From Apoda limacodes (taxonomy: Eukaryota; Arthropoda; Insecta; Lepidoptera; Limacodidae): a stretch of DNA of 64,000 bases. Both the position numbers and the translations under genes were made by a program. Below the pieces are notes generated by a model that did no database searches, was not told the DNA's origin, and saw only the letters and a program-made list of their open reading frames with translations. Below are positions 43,399 through 56,200 of the stretch, in pieces. Each line of letters starts with the position of its first letter. Within the stretch, counting starts at the first letter, position 1. The stretch spans positions 15,594,501 to 15,658,500 of the forward strand of contig OX291557.1 of the NCBI GenBank assembly GCA_946406115.1, read 5' to 3'.

Positions 43399-44307
43399 TG
43401 TACATAAACAAGTGAACCGATTTCGTCCAAAAGAATTTTCGATACTAGTTACAAGTGAGCAAAGTTGTTTTTTGTGAAGAGTGCCAACTTTAAATCCCGA
43501 ACTAGCGAGGTAGTCGTAGTAGTAATATAGACTACTGAGCACAGCCAGGGATTTTAAGGCACGAGACCTGAAATAATTTGCTCTCGTCAGAAACATACAA
43601 CTTTTCACCTCTACCAGTGCGAAAGATAGGTCATAGGCAAGGCCATATTAGGCATCATATGCGTAATTCGATACACAATAAAATAATAGATCCTTCTCTT
43701 ATTTCTTACTTTTTTATCACAAAAATCGAAAATTATAGCGCGATAGTCCGAAACGACAGGGAGAGCGGCGCGGGGTAGCGGCCGGCTTTATATTTGTGAG
43801 TTGCACGGTATAGCAACATTCTGACCCCGAACTACCTATGGTGGCTCAATGTAGCTGACTGGTTCACTGTCTTCTACTATACCCTACATATTAGAGACAG
43901 GAAAACCTTTTTTTTAGACCATCCAATGGCACTACTTAAAATTTAGAGCGCGCAAAAATAAAACCATCAGTTCAGTGTAAGTATGGAATCTTAAAACTAT
44001 ATGGCGAATTACAACAGACACCTTCCCGTAAAATTTTATCAGAAACGATGCAAAGAAGATAGAATTTTAAGGCTGTACATTGCAATAAACTTTACTGACC
44101 TTCTGACCTTAAGTGATTAGTCGCTAGTGTCGTTGTTAGTTCACTCCATTTCAGTTGTTTTGATTTTTAACCACCAAGTAAGAAAAGTTTGTTGCGCTTA
44201 ACACAGATTGACGGCCATGTCAATACTATAAGGGTTCCGTTTTTACTATTTGGCTACGAAACCGCAACATTTATATTTAAGTATAGTAAGCACACATATA
44301 GTGGACA

Positions 44308-45640
44308 AGCTTTTTCAACCCGCCCTAACTGGTTATCGGTGTAAGATTTTAACGGCAACTCTTCTATTATTAAAGAAAAAAAACCGACTCACACTTGGCG
44401 TTTTAAGAAGCCTTTGTCCTTACCCGCGACTTAAACTAATATATGCGAAATTTCATCTTAATCGGTACAGCGGTTTAAGCGTGAAGAGGTAACAGACAGA
44501 CAGACATTCGCATTTATAATATTAGTATGGATTACTAACTTTTGCACGCAGTTCCACCCGCCCTAAATTCGGTTATCGGTGTAGGATTCCAACTCTTCAA
44601 TTATAGGAAAAAAATATATATGTCCTTCCTTGCGACAAACTATCTCCAAGCCAAATTAGGTCTTAATCGGTACAGCGGTATAGGCGTGAAGAGATAACAG
44701 ACAGACAGACAGAGTTACTTTCGCATTTATTATATTAGTATGGATGAGCATAGAATATATTAGTATTAGTATGGATATGCAAGTTTTAAAAAACAAAATT
44801 ATGGTGAAATTATCTACGATGAATAATTGGTATGCTTAGTGTTTAACATTTAGCTCATAAAATGCATACTTTTTAGGTGTTGATCCTAGATCTATCGTTG
44901 CGCGTTGTCGTGGCTCACAATGACTGTGCTGGCGACATGCGTGGCGGCGCGGACGGCACGAACGACACGCTTCTTGAGCGAGCACCGCTCTTGGTGAAGG
45001 CCACGTGACGTCGGTAATAGTAAAGGTAAGCGCATATTGTGCCATGCAAAATGCATGATAAGAACTACCTTAACCACTTCTCATTACCCAGTTTAGTCGT
45101 GGCGTTACATGTGGTGAGCTCATCGTTGTAACACTGTTTCTGATCCAATGTAACTGAACTAAGAAGGTGATTTTTTTTATATGATGTCCTTAAGGAAGTA
45201 AATCATCAGCTTCAGATTAATACGTGGTAAAAGGATAGATCAGGGACAGAATAATAGAACCCTATATGTATCTGACGAATTAAAAAGTATGCCAGGATTA
45301 GACAATTACTAGTAAATACATATGAACTACTAGATTTTGCCAGCGGCTCCGCCCGCCCTATATTCGGTTGTCGGCGTGGAATTTCTACAACAACCCCTTA
45401 ATTATATTAATAAAGTTTGTTATAGCAAGATATAGCTTTAGCTATAGTTCGTTTAGGCTTGGTTATAATCATTCTCGCGGGAGCATTTGAATTTTTCCGG
45501 ATAAAAACTATCTTATATGTCCTTCCCGGAGACTCAAACCATCTCCATACCAAATTTCATCTAAATCGGTTCAGCGGTTTAAGCATGAAGAGGTAACAGA
45601 CAGACAGAATACTTTCGCATTTATAATATTGGTATGGATG
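44308..45640 (+). repeat. Three copies of the 'atattagtatggat' repeat family
   Basis: Copies at about 44310-44535, 44540-44750 and 45332-45640. Each contains 'ttcggttatcggtg' or a variant, then 'ggtacagcggt' or 'ggttcagcggtt', then 'gaagaggtaacagacagaca', and ends 'tcgcatttataatattagtatggat'-like. The GC-rich block at 44,880-45,020 lies between the second and third copies. Confidence 0.55.
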
Positions 45641-46181
45641 GCTCACTATGGTTAGTTATAATATTAACAGTGCGGCAAACCTCACTGCATCTTGTTAAAA
45701 TTCCGTTAATGTACTAAAGAACGTATACAACCTTATTAAAATATTTATCGACAATATAAAATTTATTATCAAATAGCTTGACCTTGACTATGAAATATTG
45801 TTCGCACGTGGCCACTCTGTTCTGCCACGTTGTGACCCGACGCAGTGTGCGCTAACCTTAATACCACCATGTTGAAACCAGACATACGTACGTACACCCA
45901 TGTCTACACATACACACACACAGTCATTGTGAACCTCGTTATATGCAAGCGTCGCGTTCACCCACACAGGGATTGCAACCTGTCGGCTAATGTAGCAGCC
46001 GCGCTCACGCTTGTAACCTAACTACCTCAGTCAGTTCAGTTCAGTTCCACTTAATTGGGCAGATACGAAGCACTTCGAGGTCGCAGCTGCGTACCCCATT
46101 GTGAATATGAATCCTATCGTTTGTCGGTGATTGTTTCGCACGGGCAGTTGATAAGAACGAGTGGTCGCCCGATAGTGCTTT

Positions 46182-49100
46182 ATGGAAGGTATCAAAATGC
46201 CGTACATCATGGTCATGGGAAGCCTCAGCGCACAGCATCTCTCCAAAGATGAAGGCACTATTGTGTATGGACTAAAAAGTGATGAACGTGCCACATTAGT
46301 GAGGGTAAATAAACACAATGTTTAATTATTTGTTTTTTTTATATGTTGATCTAATCAAGGCAAGTACATCATTATTTATACGTGATTTTTTTCGAAACAA
46401 AATAAAAACAATAGAATTTTCGGAGGAGTGCCCTTCATGAGTGGAGTAGTAGTAAAAATAAGTTACTGTAGATCCACACGATAAAACTTCGCATAGAATT
46501 CTGAAGTCAAATTGTAATAAAAATGCCATATTCATTGTAAACGATCTACCTCATTACATATCTATTCTTCATTCTTTGAATAAAACTTTTCTTTTTAACC
46601 GACGTCAAAAAAGGAGAAGGTTCTCAATTCGGATGTTGTTCGGGCATAACTCCGTCATATATAGACGGATTTGCAAAATTTTTTTTTAATTAAAGGTAAG
46701 AGAGAAAAGAGATATTAATCCCGTCCCCATATTAATGTAGTGAATTTAAAACTTAAACTTTTGGTGCAAAAAATCATTTGAAACACCTTTTATGTTGATG
46801 ATTGTATAAAATTTTGTTACGAATATGGATGTTGCTAGTGTTCGAAAAGAGTAATTAGTCACGCAAAAGTAAAAATTAAAAACTTTTTGACAAAAAAAAA
46901 CAACCGGCTTCAAAAACATGCACTAAAAAGGTACAAATAAATTACTTATTTCCAAAAATCTGATCTGAATTACAGTTTGAAGTTGGTTTCATGCAAGTGC
47001 CACAAAATACAAAATTGTTCAGACTGATAAATACCTAATATACCAATTAGAAGGTCATTGTAATATACCTATAATAAATGTGAAAGTTTGAATGTTTGTC
47101 ACGTACCAACGGAGCATACAACGAAAATGAGTTTTACGAGGGGATAGTTAGAGGGACGAAGGACATAAGATGGTTTTTATCCCTATATAGAGTTCTCACG
47201 GGAATAGATTTTTTCGCGGGTAATACCGCCTTACGGTACTTACTATAGGACCTTTACGTTACAAGAGAGCGACAGGGTAAACTAGGTTTAAGCACAGGCA
47301 AATATGACTGGAGGGACGGAAATGGACATAGCATACTTTTATACCGATCAAGAGTTCCCACAGCAATAGTTTTTTCCACCATGGTGCTTATCGTTCGGGT
47401 CGTACGACGTAGGTAACTAACGAGTCAACAGAGTAACTTGTTTTTCAGCACACTAATTTTGTTTTTTCATCCGGTACCTACGGGAGTACCCATTCCCATG
47501 CCAATATTTTTTTCTGCGGAGTATACTATTTATTTGCTTTGCGTCGTAGCGATATAACGAGGTCCACTTGAAGAAATAGAATCATTTCTATTCTTTCAAT
47601 CAAGAATTCCCATTGGAAAAGATCTATCGTGGGCAAAACTATAATGTTACATTGGTTGCATGGGCGCCGGCGGGGGGGTGCCAGCTGGTGCACTTGCACC
47701 CCTTGGGAATCTCGGGATCAACAGGAATTATTGAAATAAAATGCCGTCTGTTGGAAATCATTTTTTTTATTCACAATAATTAGTAGGCAGTAATTACACA
47801 ATTCTCATTTAAAAAGCAACTGCAGCCGGCGGGGTTTTTGACCGAACTTATTAATGACGTTTTCTATAAAGTTATCTTTATTGTCCTTGGTTATCTTGCC
47901 TCGGTGGACACTTGACAACAGCCACCACGTACACTTAAGGGGCATAGCACCCCTACACGCCCGCCCGCCGGAAGGCAGGGCTCTCCCCCGAGAGCTCATT
48001 CCTGTGGGTGAATAAGTTTACTTATTCATCCTCCTACCTCCTTACCCTCCTCCCTTCATTCCATTCCATTCTTATCGCCCTTCTCGCCTCTATTTTATTT
48101 TTGCTTTTATTTCTGTTTTTATTTCGCTTTTATTTTTATTTTATTTTTATTTTTATTTTCGTTTTTGTTTTGTTTTTGCTTCATTTTTATTTTATTTTAA
48201 TTTCGCTCTTTTGTTTTGCTTTATTTTTACTTTTGTTTTATTTTGCTTCTATTTTTGTTTTCTTTTCTGGCGTCTACTCTCGTATTTTATTTTATTTTTT
48301 CTATTTTCTATATCGCTTATGGCGATTATATATTAGCCACAAAGGGGCCTGATAAGTAGGCCGCCTTTTCAAATTTCACCGGGGGTGTTCAGCACCCCTG
48401 AGCTTCTGCCCGGGTCATGGTGGGAGGTAAATTCCCCTCCCCCGACACCCGCACCTCAACACCCAGTAGGGTGATAGAGAAGAGACCCACGTACACTTAA
48501 CAAGCATAATCCAGAGAGTCGCTTGTCACCTGTTGTGGACCTATTCCAAGTTTTAACTCTTCTAAGTGTGCTAAAAGATCTTTCGATTGTGCACGTTGTG
48601 ACGGGTAGACTAAGGCCAATCTTGATCGCTTCTGCTACCGAAGGAAAGAAATCTTTTGTCTCGTCGATGTAGTCTATGAGATGTTTTTCATATCGATCAA
48701 CTCCACTGATATCATTTGCCGCTGGCTGTGGATATTTCCACATTTCAAACCAAGTCGTGATTTCTGAAATAAAATTAGGTAAAAGATCGCCATACAAATT
48801 TTCAATATCTTTTGCAGCTCTAAGAAATTCTTCTTTACTGAGGCCTTTTATTATTTTTGGGTGTAGTTGTAACAGAGAAAATGATTTTTCATGTGTTTCA
48901 GAAAATCTGTCTTTTAAAGAAGAAATGATCGAATCAAGGTAAAGGATGTATAAATCTCTTCTGTAAAATTCTTCAACGTTTTCGGATGGGTGGTTGCATC
49001 TATTAGTTTGTCGTTTCGTAACTCGTTGGCATTTAATCTCAATATTAAGGTCTTCGCAACTTTGTTTAGCTTCTACAAATATAGCACTAAAGTCCTGTCT

Positions 49101-50519
49101 GTGACCCTCTATTATTTAAGTGAGTTTGCAAATGTGGTCATTCACTGAATTAATGTCAAAATCCACTTGTTGAAGCTGGTTGCAGATAGGCTCAAGCTTT
49201 GCCGAGTAAGTAGCAATAATATGCAATGCCCCAATAAAATTTGTGGTGGTCAAAACAGTTCGCAGTTGGTAAGCTCTAACCTTTGTCTTAGAATTAGTGG
49301 CTTAATCTTCTGAGAGGTCTTGTGCAATTTTGGTGAAATTTTGAGCGAAAATTCGAATACTTTTGTACTTTGCAGACCATCTGACTCCGCAAAACAAGAA
49401 AATATTTAGAATTGTTTTTCGCCGTAAAATGCTCTCTCTAAGAAAAGTTATAGTTTCCTTTATCATTCCAGCAGTATTTCTTATTTCACTACAAATTATT
49501 TAAATCATTGACAACAAGATTTAATATGTGACTAGCACAGTGGAAATACGGAACTCCACCAGCATGTCCAGCCATCGTGGAGCAACCATCATACCCTTGC
49601 CCAACCATTTTGTTGAGATCTAAACCACATGATGTCAAAAAAGATATTATAACTTCAGAAATCGATGCAGCATCTAATTTTTGAAGTGGTCTGTACCCCA
49701 AAAATTCTTCAAGTATAACGTAACTGTACTTATGCCCATTGAAAGCTGTTCAGTCCCGCTTATATCCGCTGTCTCGACAGCCAAGATTGAAAAGTATGCC
49801 GCTTCTTTTGCTTCATCAGTAGTGGTTTCACGAAGAACATCAGCACAGGTTTCAATAATTTCGTTTTGCACTTGATGGGGTACATAAAGGGCATTTTTCG
49901 AACCAGTCGCAAAGTAGTCTTTTAAATCCGTATCTCCTGCCTCAACTCGGAAATGTAGTAAGTCTTTGTAAACTGACCCATCTTCTGTTTTTCCTCGAAG
50001 GGGTAAATCATGCGTAGCACAAAATAAGAGCGAAGATATAATGGATTGAAGTCATTTTTTTTTCTTTGCATGATTTCCAGAAAATTTTTAGAACGTGTAA
50101 CCGATTCACGATGCCACTGGCTATTTGCATGAGATTTCGCACACTCATGAAATTTTTGATATTTTTTTTAAAAAGTACAGAATTTGAAAATTTTGAGTAC
50201 TTCTTATTTAAATAAAAAAAAAACATTTATGTTGCAGGAATTAAACTCATCATTCACCGTGTCAGTGGCTTCAGTATCAGATTCGGAACGTGCAGTCCGC
50301 ATAACGCAGAAAGGGCTTACTCTAGTGGTGGTGAACCGAATCCACGCGCTTTTCGGTTACGACGTGGTGTCACACGCGATGGCCATGACCAATGCCAACC
50401 GCGAGCTCGTCTCATTTACCATGTACAAGAAGAGCACCTCTACATCGTCGCACTCTCACTCTCACTCGCACTCGACCTCGCATAAGGGACACTCACATGG
50501 CGCGGTCGTCACGCTTTGA
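46182..50519 (+). CDS. Probable two-exon gene, product not recognised
   Basis: Exon 1, 46182-46298, opens MEGIKMPYIMVMGSLSAQ and contains KDEGTIVYGLKSDERATL. It ends before GTGAGG, and an in-frame stop lies just upstream of the ATG. Exon 2, 50238-50519, follows 'tttatgttgcag' and begins ELNSSFTVSVASVSDSERAV. It continues GLTLVVVNRIHALFGYDVVS and ends in a Ser/His-rich tail (SHSHSHSHSTSH) before a stop. Both junctions are phase 0, giving about 132 residues. A later in-frame ATG (46197) could also serve. AATAAA follows at 50543. The core with GLTLVVVN might form a small beta-sandwich, but no family is recognised. The histidine tail could bind metal. The 3.9-kb intron holds the hAT element. Coding status is inferred from splice sites, phase and composition. 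Confidence 0.45.
47658..50210 (-). pseudogene. Broken hAT-superfamily transposase (ZMYM/DUF4371-like)
   Basis: Pieces in order on the minus strand: a degraded amino part at about 50.0-50.2 kb; YFATGSKNALY-type block near 49.9 kb; the stretch with IIETCADVLRE and YFSILAVETADISGTEQLS (49674-49871); GLDLNKMVGQGYDGCSTMAG and FHCASHILNLVVND (49489-49701), the DDE-domain and insertion-domain landmarks; and the hAT dimerisation region with LPVTTCTIERSFSTLRRVKTW (48456-48797). The last part, FIENVINKFGQKPRRLQLLF, lies at 47.8 kb beyond an inserted element. Stops and frameshifts separate the pieces. A GC-rich end 'gggcgccggcggggggg' with 'ggtgcacttgcacc' near 47664 looks like the terminal inverted repeat. 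It no longer encodes a working enzyme. Confidence 0.85.
47939..48486. mobile_element. Unclassified insertion with 14-bp target duplication
   Basis: CCACGTACACTTAA occurs at both borders (47925-47938 and 48487-48500), and the two sides are neighbouring parts of the hAT coding region. The 548-bp insert starts GGGGCATAGCACCCC (a small hairpin), has a GC-rich part and then a 240-bp T-rich tract of TTTTA/TTTTG units (48083-48305). It ends with a second GC-rich part containing GGGGTGTTCAGCACCCC. There is no poly(A) and no inverted ends. The 110-codon frame in the T-rich tract is low-complexity and not a gene. Confidence 0.65.
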
Positions 50520-53264
50520 TTATACAATCACTATATGCGCACAATAAATAGGCACAGAAGGTCCACTCATGATGACTTGGAGTTTTAGACCTTGTCTAGA
50601 AAGAGCGACTTGCGAGGTATTTTACACTCGCACCAGTCAAGATTCCAGAGCGGGCATAGTTACATCTAGTATAACGCGCACGTGGAAGTTACGAAGCAGT
50701 TGTGACAGTTATATTCCTTTCAAACTTCTTTTTGAGTTCGCTTGTACGCGACTTGTGCATGCGGCGCAGGAAAAGGTTTGAGGCACTTATTGTGTAGTGG
50801 TCCTTCTATATCTATTTATTTTGTGCTGTGAGATACCGTCCTAAAATAGTTTTATTTTTTTAACTATATTGTATGAAAATGTCTAAAAATATATAAATGT
50901 AATTAAGAACTTTATGGGTTTTAATGTTAAATATGAATTATCGTCTTTATCAGGGTACTTTACCATACTTCCATAGCAACATCGAACGTTTTTGACTTCA
51001 ATCTGGTTTTCTTCGCTAATATCACATTAAAAGATTAATGATTTCATTATATACATTGCCTTCACTACCAGTCCCAAAAATTGCAGTGTATGAGCTACAG
51101 TTCATCATCAATGGCTGCTGGAACGGGCGTATAGTACGTGGCTTAACTAGTATTTCATCTGCGACTGAACTTTTTTTTTAATAGCGTCTCCTATACATAC
51201 TAGCTCAATGATTATAAACATGAATAATACTATTTTGGAGATGTGGGGGAATAGTTATTTAATGACCATTTTTGGCCACAAACAACGGCCAACGAAGACT
51301 GTTCATATCACATCTTATTAACGCTGTAATCCTACTTTTAGATCTCCACCTCCTATTACAGACATACATACATATAATGCCAGTAAATTATTAACAAAAA
51401 ATATTTTATTAAATTAAATAAATTTATGAAATCAATAAAAACTATAGTTGTTTTATAATTTATTGGCATTTCATGAATGAATATGCATTTTGCGACATTG
51501 TGAAATGTTATACTTAGTCATGGATATTTAGTGAAACGAAGTGTATGGGAAAAGTCTGATTCAGATTTACTTTTAAGGGTTCCGTACCTTAAAAACGGAA
51601 CCGTTATAAGATCACTTTGTTGTCCGTCCGTCTGTCTGTCAAGACCCTTTTTCTCAGGAACGCGTGGAGTAATCAAGCTAAAATTATCAAATACTCAGGT
51701 TATCAAGGAACAGTAATCCTTGGAGCTGTAAAAAAATCAAACTGCTAAGCCAACGCAATCAAAAGATACAGTCGTTTATGCCGCAAATTTCCGCAAATTT
51801 TCGAAACTCGCAAGGGAATCAAAACCTACAGGGTCTTCCCGTGAACTTAGAATCTTGAAATTTGGTACGAAGCAACGTCTTATAGCACAGATAAAAGAAA
51901 AATTGCGAAAAGCGTTAAGATTTAGTTACATCATAAAATATTTTTAATAATTTTACAGTTACTACCCCTTTCCTCATGAACGCGTAGAGGTATTAAATTG
52001 AAATTTATATAAAATACTCAGGTCTATAATACCTTGAGGCTGTCACAAAATCAAACTTCTATGTCAACGCAATCAAAAGAAACAGCAATTTAAGCCGCAT
52101 ATTTTCAAACTCGCAACTACTCGCAAGGGAATCAAAACCTAAAGGGTACTTCCAGTCGATTTAGAATCTTGAAATTTGGCATGAAGCAATTTTTTATAGT
52201 ATGTACATATAAAGGACCTAAATTTTTTAGTTACATCACATATTTTTTGTACGGAACCCTCGGTGCGCGAGTCCGACCCGCACTTGGCCGGTTTTTGTAG
52301 GCTGCAAGGGGTAACTACTACCTTCATACATATACTTGAGAAATAGACCCTTTCCGTAGTTCAATCCTCATTTTCAGTTATTATTTTCATTCTTATTATT
52401 TTTCTAGAAAAATGTAAACAATAAAATGTATATTATCTTCTGTCGCTATATATAGGTTTTCTCTGAGGACTACAGTATGGAGTTCTTCAAAAAAGAAGTT
52501 ATTTTAGTGGTATTAAAAAAATCTACATATATGTGACTGCTAATTGGGAATCGCGCCACAATGAGATCTCGCACAGCCCTAAAGGAGATTCTAGGGCCGC
52601 CCCAGTAATAGAATTCTCAATTTACTGAATTTTCAACAAAACGCTAATAATTTTACTTCAGAGCAACGTAAAGGACGCAATAGTTAAAAAATAGTAGCAT
52701 AATAGTTAAAAAAATCGATGTTGAAACTTCGATGTCAAATTAAATCCTAATTTAAAATCGAAAGTATTGGGTAAATTGATTTCGTGATCACTGTAGCATT
52801 GCAATAACATAATATGTTTAAAACCTAATTATTCAGTAGGTGTGGTTTAAAGTGATCATATAACATTTGAAATCCAGAAACATATCTAGTTAAACCAACT
52901 TTGTCCTGGCCTGGCTGTTAACCCTGAACTACCAAGGCTGCAATTTAGCGTATCTACATACATATACTAAAACCATACATTTAAACATACATACCTACCA
53001 GCATGAGAGAGAGCGAGCAAAAAGATAAGGAAAACAATATTGTAAGCTAACAATAAAAATTGTATTGATACGAAACTACATAAATAAAACAATATCAGTC
53101 TTAATAATAATAATAACTTAATAATTCGTTAATATGAGTGTTTTCTTTATATAAAAGTAGAAGAGTTCTACGTACAAATTCTACTATTTTCTAATACTCT
53201 ACTATAATACAGTAAGTTTAGAAGATATACAGCATTGCACATGTTAAAAACCTACGTAGTCAGG
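50520..53264. other. Intergenic stretch with repeats
   Basis: Between two gene ends. About 51575-52300 holds an element bounded by 'gggttccgtacc' and 'gtacggaaccct'. Its interior is a tandem duplication: 51660-51880 and 51975-52200 share 'caacgcaatcaaaaga', 'cgcaagggaatcaaaacct' and 'agaatcttgaaatttgg'. A SINE fragment ('aggttttctctgaggac') is at about 52455. Nothing else is recognised. Confidence 0.5.
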
Positions 53265-56200
53265 TCAGCTACGCTTTTCTCTTTCAATCTTCTGTCTCTC
53301 TTCTGCCAACTTCTTGAGGGCAGCGGCATACTGTCTCTGGACCTCCATTAGCCGGCTATATTCGTTGTACAGAGATGTTTTTTGGTCTCTTTCTTGCTTG
53401 AATTTGAGTTCTACTTTTCGCACTGTCTGATTGACCCATTCAACTATGGACTCGAACTGAGTCATGAACTCTTCTCTCTTTTTATTTGAAGACATTGCCC
53501 TGCAAATGCTTAGTTTTAACTTACTTACACGTAAAAGAACGAAAAAATAAAATTTCAGATGCTCCGGCAGAAGATTAGGGCAGGTGACAAGTTTTTCCCA
53601 CATTAGACCCAAAAGCAAAACAAAGACTATCACTGTAAATTCAGTGTTAAAGTCAAAACGGGCCCATAGCTTCAGAAATAAAGTGAACTAAGTCGCAAAT
53701 CTGATTTTAATGCAGAATGCAGTGCATCTGGACTAAGGTGGCTTTATTTATATCCCATATGTCGTTAATAACTAGCTTTCGAATAATATGCGGTAAAATA
53801 GAAGACCAGGGACAGAATAATATAGTTATATCATAATCATTGCAAGTAAGTCAAAATTGGGCGTAGAAGAGGTAAGAGGCTAAGTTAATACGTACATCGG
53901 ATTTTAAAAACAGTCTAGCAAATTACTTACTCTTCATAATTGTCCAAAATTGAATTCAATAAACTCAATTCCTTAGAGGTATAAAGTTTAACTTCATATA
54001 ATGTATTATAAAATATATAATACTGCTTGGTTTCCCTGTGTTTAGACGCAACTGTAACAAAACATATTGTAATATTTAATTATTAACATATGATGACAAA
54101 AATATATATTTACACTACACATTTAAAGCCTACAAAAACCGGCCTAGTGGTTCCGTACCACCACAGTCTGCACGGGCCTACATCTCACTTGAGCGGTTTT
54201 AATTTTGATTTGTTGTTTCACTATTTTAATTATAATTTTAATAACAAAAACACATATTCTGTCAATATTTCAAGCAACTAATTACTTAGGTCTACACAGA
54301 ATAGAGCTCTTATTAGGTTGATAGGAAAGACAATCGTAGAGCGTAGACTTAGTAATAGGGTTCGGGTTAGGGTAGAGATAGATAGATAGATTAGTTAGTT
54401 AGTTAGATATAGTTGCAATTAGAAAACAGTAGGCTACAACATAAAACTGATACACATTTACTCGACTTGCAAATAAAAGATTTACATACATCCTTGCAGA
54501 TGATGACCTGCAAGTATGAAGAGTCTCTGAGAGAGATGGAGCAGCACACACTGCATAAGAATGAGCTAATAGAATTGAGTAAATATTATGCAGAGCGTTT
54601 TGAGTCATTACAACTCAATCACAGTATGTGTGATTGTAAACGCCTCAGCGATTCACAGCCGGATTGTGCATCCTTGTTACTACCTTTACACCTCAGTCAT
54701 CAATGTGTGTCAGTTTGAATACGAGCAACAATCATATGCTCACAACAGTTCTCACTCAACTAGTGTTTCACAAAAATGTAATGTTGATGGCAATGTAGTA
54801 ATGTTTTGCGATTAAATGGGAAAAGGTTTTTAATCATTTAGCTAAACAACCTGCTATTGAGCAGTATAATAATTTGACATTTAATAATTTAAATTAAATT
54901 TTCAGGCAACAAAGGACTACTTTGGCATATTATATAATTCCAACATTAATAATGATTATATTAAACAATCTATGTCTACTCAAGTTTTATGCAAACAGAA
55001 ACAAAAAAAGAAACTTTGTCATACAAAAAATAATATTCCATTGAACCTGGTGCATCAGAATATACAAGGAATGTCTCGGAAAGAACTAGAAATTGAATTG
55101 TTCATAAACTGCCATAAGATTGACATATTATGTATCACTGAACTGAACACTGGCTACGCAGCCGTCAGTGTATGTTCAATTTCACTAATCACCAGGTGGG
55201 AAGTTCGTTCAGCCGAGTAAATGCAATCGATGGTGGTTCTTTAATTTTAGTTAGTAAACAGCTAAAGTTTAAGGAATGTAATGACATTGTGAGCCTCTCA
55301 ATTGAGCGAACAACCGAGCTGTCCTGTATAGAAGTTGAGCATCTCATTGTTGTGAGTGTATAAAAGCCGCCTTGTGCAATGTATGATAATGTTGAATTAG
55401 TTATGGAAAAAGTGCTGAAAAACATCAGCAATTCCAATAAACAAATCATTGTTTGTGGAGACTTTGATATAAACATTTTAAAAAATAGCTCATTAAGCAC
55501 CAGATTGCTTGCCTTATTTCGGTCTTTTAATTTAAATAATTTGTTTTGTGAACCAACTAGAATTGCTGTATCCAGTGCCACTTGCATCGAAAATATATTT
55601 ACTGACATAAAACCAATTCAAAAATCAATTATAAGCAATCTAGAGTCAGATCATTGTGGACAGTTAGTGGTTTTACACAGAAAGAAGGAAAATAAATTTA
55701 TACCAATAACAACTAAACGGGTTGAATCATTTAAATCTAACTTATTGCATAAACTTCCAGATTTGCTTTATAATGGCAACCCAAATGATATGTACAATAC
55801 TGTTCTTGACACTATTACTACAGAGTATAATAAAATATTTACTGCAAAAAAGAAACTTATTTCCAGTCTCTTCAGTTTAAGCGAATGGGCTACCCCAGGT
55901 ATTTATAAAAGTAGACGTAAACTGTATGAATTATATAAAGAAAAAACATATAATAATAGCCAAATATTTAGGAAATATTTAAAAAAATACTCAAAAACCT
56001 TTAAAAAGGTCTGTCTTGTTGTATAATCAATTCACCTCAGACATAAAGTAAAAAATTTAATAAATAAAATAAAACTACATGGAACATAATAAATAATGAA
56101 ACTGGTTAAGCTAGGAATTCTTGTCTGGACTTTGAGTTGATTGTAGATGATACTAGTTTTAAAACAAATTCTGAGGTAGCAGTTGCCTTTGAAATTTTTT

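Larger units (their letters stand above)
34187..44879. other. Gene-poor region: intergenic, or the long first SPAG6 intron
   Basis: No convincing exon was found. The missing first coding exon of SPAG6 should lie somewhere here or further right. The region holds several inverted-repeat elements (listed separately), the repeat families named elsewhere, and a poly(A)-tailed retrocopy. The stretches 36.2-37.5 and 37.96-38.95 kb show nothing recognisable. Confidence 0.5.

Noticed and set aside
48008..48352. 114-codon plus-strand frame rich in Phe and Leu
   Set aside because: It is a read-through of the T-rich tract of the insertion at 47.9 kb; composition explains it and no domain is present.
55189..55608. 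139-codon minus-strand frame
   Set aside because: Antisense shadow of the LINE endonuclease region.
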